This document shows, piece by piece, positions 8,020-11,821 of a stretch of 11,821 nt of DNA. Location of the stretch: contig CAOMFZ010000049.1 of the NCBI GenBank assembly GCA_948482415.1, forward strand, positions 1-11,821. The letters are read 5' to 3'. How positions within the stretch are numbered: position 1 is the first letter of the stretch; the number at the start of each line of letters is the position of its first letter. The position numbers and the translations under genes are program-made. This DNA comes from an uncultured Mailhella sp. (GTDB taxonomy: Bacteria; Desulfobacterota; Desulfovibrionia; Desulfovibrionales; Desulfovibrionaceae). Under the pieces are notes generated by a model. That model saw only the letters and a list, made by a program, of their open reading frames with translations, did no database searches and was not told the DNA's origin.

Positions 8020-8891
8020 AATTAAACTCTTTTAAAAAGAATAATAAAAATTCTTATAAAGTTAATACAAAATCCAATCATAAAAATTTTATTAATAAAA
8101 ATAAAAGAGATAAAGAAAATACAGAACAAAAAGAAAATATTTTTGACAGAATTAATTTAAGTTCTATACAAAAATATATTAAAATTATTTTGCCTGTAAT
8201 AAGTTCCTGTATTATTATTGCCATTATTATATTTAGTTCCATTCAACTTTATAAATATATTACAAGAAGTGACAATTTTTTACTCACAGAAATTTATATT
8301 AATGGAAATCAATATCTTACAAATGAAGAAATTATTTCTTTGGCAGGATTACAAAAAAATAAAAATATTTTCAATTACAAAATAGAAGAAATAGAAGCAA
8401 AACTTCTAGCTTCGAATTGGATACAAGATGTTAAAATAACTCGTACTTTACCTTCAAAATTTAAAATAGAAGTTACGGAACATAAACCTAAATTTATTAT
8501 TATTCAAAACAATGAATTATATTATCTTAATAATAAAGCTCAATTTATTAATAAAATTGATAAAAATAAATTTATCAGTTTACCCATTCTCTATATTAAT
8601 AATGCAGGCAATAATGAAATTAAAATATTGCCGGATTTCATGAATGAACTGGAAACATCAAAATTTCAATATGCATTAAATGAAATAAGCTGGATTAATA
8701 TCAATCCCTTATATGGGTTTGAATTATTTATAGAAGCAAGTAATTTAACACTTCAAATTGATAAGCAAAATTATGAACAAAATATAAAGAATTTAATCAG
8801 CGTGATTGACGATTTAAAAAAACGCAAGGAAATTAGCAAAGTACGAAAAATCCGTGCGGCGTTTAATAAAGTTATGATAATTAAAGAATAA
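8010..8891 (+). CDS. ftsQ: Cell division protein FtsQ (POTRA domain), strongly AT-rich gene
   Basis: Bitopic inner-membrane divisome protein that links early FtsZ/FtsA-side components to FtsL/FtsB and FtsW/FtsI in the periplasm. It has 293 residues: a basic, Lys/Asn-rich cytoplasmic tail (1-55), one membrane segment (about 57-80, very Ile-rich), a POTRA domain (about 90-156, TEIYINGNQYLTNEEI through WIQDVKITRTLPSKFKIEV) and a C-terminal FtsQ domain. Identification rests on this architecture and on the position before ftsA. Sequence conservation outside POTRA is low, as is normal for FtsQ. GC is about 22% by hand count, versus about 45% in flanking genes. Ile, Lys and Asn make up about 125 of the 293 residues, and codons are mostly A/T-ending. 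The ribosome binding site is AGAGGA (7995-8000), inside murB. Confidence 0.9.
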   Translation: MDLKLNSFKKNNKNSYKVNTKSNHKNFINKNKRDKENTEQKENIFDRINLSSIQKYIKIILPVISSCIIIAIIIFSSIQLYKYITRSDNFLLTEIYINGNQYLTNEEIISLAGLQKNKNIFNYKIEEIEAKLLASNWIQDVKITRTLPSKFKIEVTEHKPKFIIIQNNELYYLNNKAQFINKIDKNKFISLPILYINNAGNNEIKILPDFMNELETSKFQYALNEISWININPLYGFELFIEASNLTLQIDKQNYEQNIKNLISVIDDLKKRKEISKVRKIRAAFNKVMIIKE

Positions 8892-8909
8892 TTATTACGA
8901 AAGGTTTGG

Positions 8910-8931
8910 AGAAAAAATCTAAATTTTTTCT
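8910..8931 (+). repeat. Perfect 9-bp inverted repeat between ftsQ and ftsA
   Basis: AGAAAAAAT (8910-8918), loop CTAA, then ATTTTTTCT (8923-8931). It lies 18 bases after the ftsQ stop and can form a weak, AT-only hairpin ending in T residues. It could be a partial terminator or attenuator, a processing site or an operator next to the candidate promoter. The function is unknown, and low-complexity AT-rich DNA makes chance formation possible. Confidence 0.45.
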
Positions 8932-8959
8932 AGACAATTTCTATAAAGTATGTTTAAAT
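8931..8959 (+). promoter_or_regulatory. Candidate sigma-70-type promoter for ftsA-ftsZ
   Basis: TAGACA (8931-8936, five of six matches to TTGACA), a 17-base spacer, then TTAAAT (8954-8959, four of six to TATAAT). A TG at 8951-8952 gives the extended -10 form. It sits in the only sizeable intergenic gap of the cluster, 29 bases before the ftsA ATG. In many bacteria ftsA and ftsZ have their own internal promoters, so the placement is sensible. The surrounding DNA is so AT-rich that chance matches are common. Confidence 0.4.
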
Positions 8960-8976
8960 GAATTTTAGAATATTTT

Positions 8977-8982
8977 GAGGAG
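8977..8982 (+). promoter_or_regulatory. Ribosome binding site of ftsA
   Basis: GAGGAG, six bases before the ATG at 8989. It is stronger than the sites of the upstream mur genes and fixes the ftsA start. Confidence 0.7.
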
Positions 8983-8988
8983 TAAAAA

Positions 8989-10230
8989 ATGCCCAAGTCA
9001 GAATTAATCGTCGGACTTGATATCGGAACTACAAAAATTAGTGTTGTTGTGGGCGAGATTAACGAACACGGCAATATCAATATCGTGGGTGTGGGCAATA
9101 GTCCTTCAACCGGTCTTCGCAAGGGGGTTGTCGTCAATATTGAGCAAACAGTTCAGTCCATACGGCAAGCTATTGAAGAAGCTGAGGCTATGGTTGGCTG
9201 CACCATTGGTTCTGTATATGCGGGCATTGCAGGCAGTCATATTAAAGGAACAAACAGCCACGGCGTTATTGCCATCAAAGGCAGTGAAGTCAATCAAAAA
9301 GACGTGGAACGTGTGCTTGATGCGGCAAAAGCTGTTGCTATTCCTATGGACAGGGAAGTTATCCACATTCTCCCCCAGGAATATATTGTAGACGACCAGC
9401 ATGGAATTATTGAACCCCTCGGCATGAGCGGAGTACGTCTTGAAGTTAATGTCCATATTGTCACAGGTTCTGTTACATCTGCCCAGAATATTTTGCGTTC
9501 CTGTCAAAAAAGCGATTTGGACGTAACAGACATTGTGCTTGAAGCACTTGCCTCTTCAAAAGCTATTTTAACAGACGAAGAAAGAGAAATCGGAGTTGCC
9601 ATTGTTGATATTGGCGGCGGTACCAGTGATATTGCCATATTTGCGGACAATGCCATTAAATATACAGGTGCCGTTCCTCTTGGCGGACAAAACCTCACCA
9701 ATGACATAGCGTTCGGACTGAGAACCCCCATTTCGGCAGCTGAAAAAATCAAAATAAAATATGGCTGCTGCCTTGGAGAAATGGTTTCACCTGATGAAAC
9801 CATTGAAGTTCCAAGTGTCGGCGGACGTCCCTCACGGCAGGTTGCAAGACAGGTACTTGCAGCCATCTGCGAACCCCGCATGGAAGAAATTTTATTCCAC
9901 ATCAATCAGGAACTGGAACGTTCCGGCTATAAACGGAAAATCGGTGCCGGCGTTGTCCTGACGGGCGGCGGAGCTCTTATTGAAGGAGCACAGGAACTGG
10001 CTGAACAAATTTTCGGGCTTCCAACGCGTATCGGCTCACCGCAGAATCTTGGCGGCGGCTTTACCGAAATGGTTAATAATCCAAAATACGCAACGGCTGT
10101 TGGACTGCTCTTTTATGGTGCTGAAAATGAGGGCATGACAGAACCGATTTATACAGAAACAAGCAATGATTCCAATATGTTTGGCAAATTATTAAACCAT
10201 ATGAAAAAGTGGTTTTCTGAAATAAAATAG
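8989..10230 (+). CDS. ftsA: Cell division protein FtsA (actin-like membrane tether of FtsZ)
   Basis: Actin/Hsp70-superfamily ATPase that anchors FtsZ filaments to the inner membrane and recruits later divisome proteins. It has 413 residues, the usual length. Nucleotide motifs are phosphate-1 GLDIGTTK (9-16), phosphate-2 DIGGGTSD (207-214) and the adenosine motif LTGGGA (324-329). The FtsA-specific 1C (SHS2) domain lies at about 85-165 and includes IPMDREVIHILPQEYIVD (118-135). The last 17 residues (from M397, FGKLLNHMKKWFSEIK) form an amphipathic helix of the kind that binds the membrane in FtsA. The acidic/polar stretch at about 379-396 is the flexible linker. GC returns to the normal level exactly at this start codon, after the AT-rich ftsQ region. 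ftsZ follows 25 bases downstream. Confidence 0.98.
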   Translation: MPKSELIVGLDIGTTKISVVVGEINEHGNINIVGVGNSPSTGLRKGVVVNIEQTVQSIRQAIEEAEAMVGCTIGSVYAGIAGSHIKGTNSHGVIAIKGSEVNQKDVERVLDAAKAVAIPMDREVIHILPQEYIVDDQHGIIEPLGMSGVRLEVNVHIVTGSVTSAQNILRSCQKSDLDVTDIVLEALASSKAILTDEEREIGVAIVDIGGGTSDIAIFADNAIKYTGAVPLGGQNLTNDIAFGLRTPISAAEKIKIKYGCCLGEMVSPDETIEVPSVGGRPSRQVARQVLAAICEPRMEEILFHINQELERSGYKRKIGAGVVLTGGGALIEGAQELAEQIFGLPTRIGSPQNLGGGFTEMVNNPKYATAVGLLFYGAENEGMTEPIYTETSNDSNMFGKLLNHMKKWFSEIK

Positions 10231-10245
10231 GATTACTCGGGAAAT

Positions 10246-10251
10246 AGGAGG
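10246..10251 (+). promoter_or_regulatory. Strong Shine-Dalgarno of ftsZ
   Basis: AGGAGG, a perfect consensus, four bases before the ATG at 10256. It is the best ribosome binding site in the window and fits the need for FtsZ in large excess over FtsA. Confidence 0.8.
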
Positions 10252-10255
10252 CATT

Positions 10256-11473
10256 ATGGAAATTTCAATCCCTACTGAAGTTACTGATCTTGCGAAAATT
10301 ACGGTCTTCGGTGTTGGCGGAGCAGGCGGAAATGCGCTTCAACACATGATTAACAATGGATTAAGTGATGTTACCTTTGTTTGTGCCAATACTGACGCAC
10401 AAGCTCTTAATCGTTCCAGTGCTGAAAACAAAATCCAATTAGGACCACAGCTGACTAAAGGACTCGGTGCAGGTGCAAAACCTGAAATTGGTCAAAAAGC
10501 AGCAGAAGAAAGCATGCAGGAAATTGCAAAATTCCTGCAGGATACAGATATGGTTTTTGTCACTGCCGGTATGGGAGGCGGAACAGGTACGGGTGCTGCT
10601 CCTATTATTGCAAAAATGGCAAAAGAAAAAGGAATTTTAACCATTGGCGTTGTTACCAAACCTTTCTCCATTCTTGAAGGCAAACGTATCCATGTTGCCA
10701 ACAAGGGTATTGAAGAATTACGCCAGCATGTTGACTGCCTGATTGCAATTCCCAATGACAGACTCCGCGCTATCGCACCTAAAAAAGCAACTGCAAAAGA
10801 AATGTTCATGAAAGCCAATGACGTGCTTTTGTCAGCTGTCCGCGGCGTAACCGAAGTTATTACCAAACCCGGCTTTATCAACGTTGACTTTGCTGACCTG
10901 ACCACTGCCATGACGAAAAAAGGCGCCGCTATCATGGGTGAAGGCATTGCACGCGGTGAAAACCGTGCTACTGATGCCGTAAAACAAGCAATTTCCAGCC
11001 CTCTTCTGGAAGATATCAGCATTTTCGGCGCACAGGCTCTGCTTGTTAATATTACAGGCAATGTTACCATGGAAGAATTTGAACAAATCGGCGAACTTTT
11101 AAATGCCTCCGCTGTTGCCGATACCGGTGAATTGCCCGATGTATTCTATGGTATGGTTGAAGACGCTGCTGAAGACAGTGAAGATCTCCATGTTACAATT
11201 ATTGCAACCGGTCTTAATCCTGAAAACAATGCAGTGACAGCTCCAAACACTGAAAAAACTTCAACTGTTATCCCTTTTCAGCAAGCTGTAAAAACTGAAG
11301 AAAAAGCACCGGAAGCTGATGAAAAGCAAAATATCGTCCGCAAACCTTATTTCACTGCTGATGAATACACAGCAACCCTTACCCGCAACCGCCATACTCC
11401 CGGCGCAATGGAATTCACTTTCGATAACGAAACAGATGACATTCCTGCTTTCATTAGAAGACAAGCAAACTAA
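10256..11473 (+). CDS. ftsZ: Cell division protein FtsZ (tubulin-like GTPase)
   Basis: Cytoplasmic GTPase that polymerises into the Z-ring and guides septal wall synthesis. It has 405 residues. The N-terminal GTPase domain has FGVGGAGGNA (18-27), NTDAQAL (45-51), the tubulin signature GGGTGTG (107-113) and the TKPF segment (134-137). The synergy loop reads NVDFAD (209-214) and keeps the catalytic acidic residues D211 and D214. The C-terminal subdomain includes VTIIATG (313-319). A linker of about 70 residues, rich in Glu, Thr and Ala, leads to the conserved tail DDIPAFIRR (394-402), which binds FtsA in known systems. The segment DTGELPDVFYGMVEDAAEDSEDLH (289-312) is more divergent than the usual ANIIFGxVID. 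It is the last gene of the operon and is followed by a terminator. Confidence 0.99.
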   Translation: MEISIPTEVTDLAKITVFGVGGAGGNALQHMINNGLSDVTFVCANTDAQALNRSSAENKIQLGPQLTKGLGAGAKPEIGQKAAEESMQEIAKFLQDTDMVFVTAGMGGGTGTGAAPIIAKMAKEKGILTIGVVTKPFSILEGKRIHVANKGIEELRQHVDCLIAIPNDRLRAIAPKKATAKEMFMKANDVLLSAVRGVTEVITKPGFINVDFADLTTAMTKKGAAIMGEGIARGENRATDAVKQAISSPLLEDISIFGAQALLVNITGNVTMEEFEQIGELLNASAVADTGELPDVFYGMVEDAAEDSEDLHVTIIATGLNPENNAVTAPNTEKTSTVIPFQQAVKTEEKAPEADEKQNIVRKPYFTADEYTATLTRNRHTPGAMEFTFDNETDDIPAFIRRQAN

Positions 11474-11503
11474 TGCTTCTTTTCATACTCGGTAATCCAT
11501 AAG

Positions 11504-11532
11504 AAAAGCGAGCCCTGCGGCTCGCTTTTTAT
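11504..11532 (+). terminator. Rho-independent terminator of the dcw operon
   Basis: A perfect 11-bp stem, AAAAGCGAGCC (11504-11514) paired with GGCTCGCTTTT (11519-11529), with tetraloop CTGC and a T run at 11526-11530. It starts 31 bases after the ftsZ stop. The A run on the left arm could also make it work for leftward transcription. Confidence 0.93.
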
Positions 11533-11649
11533 GTTAACATTGCAAATTAATTGTTTTTTATCCCTCAATAATCTTTTACCTATTTCCTAATACCATCTGA
11601 TTGTTACAAATAAATTTAGTAGTTAAGCTTAAAAAGTTTTGTAAAAGGG

Positions 11650-11739
11650 TGCAGGGGAAGAAACTTTTTCGCTTTAGCTGTTAGCGAATTTATGAGCGTT
11701 ACAGATAAAGACAGCAGAGATAAAAGTTTTTCCCCTGCA
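11650..11739. repeat. 90-base imperfect inverted repeat with inner hairpin
   Basis: The left arm TGCAGGGGAAGAAACTTTT (11650-11668) is complementary to the right arm AAAAGTTTTTCCCCTGCA (11722-11739), apart from one extra G in the left arm. Between them TTCGCT (11668-11673) pairs with AGCGAA (11683-11688) around a 9-base loop. A further AAAAAGTTTT lies just outside at 11631-11640. As RNA it would fold into a long stem with an inner stem-loop, on either strand. It could be a dispersed intergenic repeat, a MITE-like remnant, a structured transcript or a second terminator of a neighbouring gene. The structure is seen directly; its role is not known. Confidence 0.55.
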
Positions 11740-11767
11740 TAGAAAAGTTGCAAGATTTATTGGAACT

Positions 11768-11777
11768 GCTCTAGAGC
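11768..11777. repeat. 10-bp perfect palindrome GCTCTAGAGC
   Basis: A self-complementary decamer containing CTAG, followed at once by GTGTTCACAC, another near-symmetric motif. It may be part of an insertion-sequence end or an operator. Too little flanking sequence is present to decide. Confidence 0.35.
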
Positions 11778-11790
11778 GTGTTCACACTAG

Positions 11791-11819
11791 TTGCAATATT
11801 ATAACTATTATAGTATATT
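11791..11819 (+). promoter_or_regulatory. Possible promoter reading out of the window
   Basis: TTGCAA (11791-11796), a 17-base spacer, then TATATT (11814-11819). An odd palindrome, ACTAT-T-ATAGT (11805-11815), overlaps the spacer and -10 and could be an operator. The very AT-rich context makes a chance match likely. It would serve a gene beyond the right edge. Confidence 0.25.
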
Positions 11820-11821
11820 CT

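Larger units (their letters stand above)
11533..11821. other. Non-coding region after the operon
   Basis: From ftsZ to the end of the window (348 bases, including the terminator) no convincing coding sequence is seen on either strand; the only ATG-started frames are about 20 codons or fewer. The stretch 11533-11630 shows no recognised element. After it come the inverted repeat at 11650-11739, the palindrome at 11768-11777 and a possible promoter at the very edge, listed separately. No tRNA-like cloverleaf was noticed. Confidence 0.6.

Noticed and set aside
8010..8891. ftsQ as a foreign or hypothetical gene because of its composition
   Set aside because: A single membrane segment plus POTRA domain, intact overlap with murB and position before ftsA support a genuine FtsQ. 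Only the origin of its base composition remains open.
9359..9367. Perfect DnaA-box-like TTATCCACA inside ftsA
   Set aside because: It is a single copy encoding the conserved residues V-I-H of FtsA, with no cluster of boxes and no AT-rich unwinding region beside it. Coding constraint explains it.
10492..11070. 192-codon open frame on the - strand opposite ftsZ
   Set aside because: Antisense to the most conserved part of ftsZ, with no recognisable protein features.

Overview
The window is a contiguous run of the division and cell wall (dcw) cluster. All genes are on the + strand, in the order murF (3' part only), mraY, murD, ftsW, murG, murC, murB, ftsQ, ftsA, ftsZ. A strong Rho-independent terminator follows ftsZ, and about 290 bases of non-coding DNA close the window. 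I identified every gene from family motifs visible in the translations. The host is a bacterium with peptidoglycan and FtsZ-driven division. The order murG-murC-murB-ftsQ-ftsA-ftsZ without ddl, the moderate GC (about 45% in lines counted by hand) and the protein flavour suggest a Desulfovibrionales-like sulfate-reducer relative (Desulfobacterota). That placement is inference, and I would not go below order or family level.

Layout. Bases 1-8019 hold peptidoglycan precursor genes. MurF completes UDP-MurNAc-pentapeptide, MraY makes lipid I, and MurG makes lipid II. MurB, MurC and MurD supply the earlier UDP-MurNAc steps. ftsW, encoding the SEDS septal glycosyltransferase that uses lipid II, sits between murD and murG. 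Bases 8010-11473 hold the division genes ftsQ, ftsA and ftsZ. Genes overlap or lie within a few bases (11 bp overlap murF/mraY, 1 bp ftsW/murG, 2 bp gap murG/murC, 3 bp gap murC/murB, 10 bp overlap murB/ftsQ), so one polycistronic transcript is likely. The only sizeable internal gap is the 97 bp between ftsQ and ftsA. It holds a small AT-rich hairpin and a plausible extended -10 promoter that could give ftsA-ftsZ extra transcription. The operon ends at the hairpin at 11504-11532.

What stands out. (1) A sharply bounded AT-rich block, about 7917-8988, covers the last ~33 codons of murB, all of ftsQ (about 22% GC by hand count) and the ftsQ-ftsA gap, between neighbours near 45%. (2) MurB carries Cys where the well-studied enzymes have their catalytic Ser, plus an extra segment of about 25-30 residues. 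(3) MurF lacks the usual HNxxNA-type motif that MurC and MurD of the same cluster keep. (4) Downstream of ftsZ is a 90-base imperfect inverted repeat with an inner hairpin, which may be a dispersed intergenic repeat or a structured RNA. Otherwise this is a conserved housekeeping locus. I see no defence system, mobile-element gene, CRISPR array or tRNA/rRNA gene, and nothing that amounts to a new biological system.
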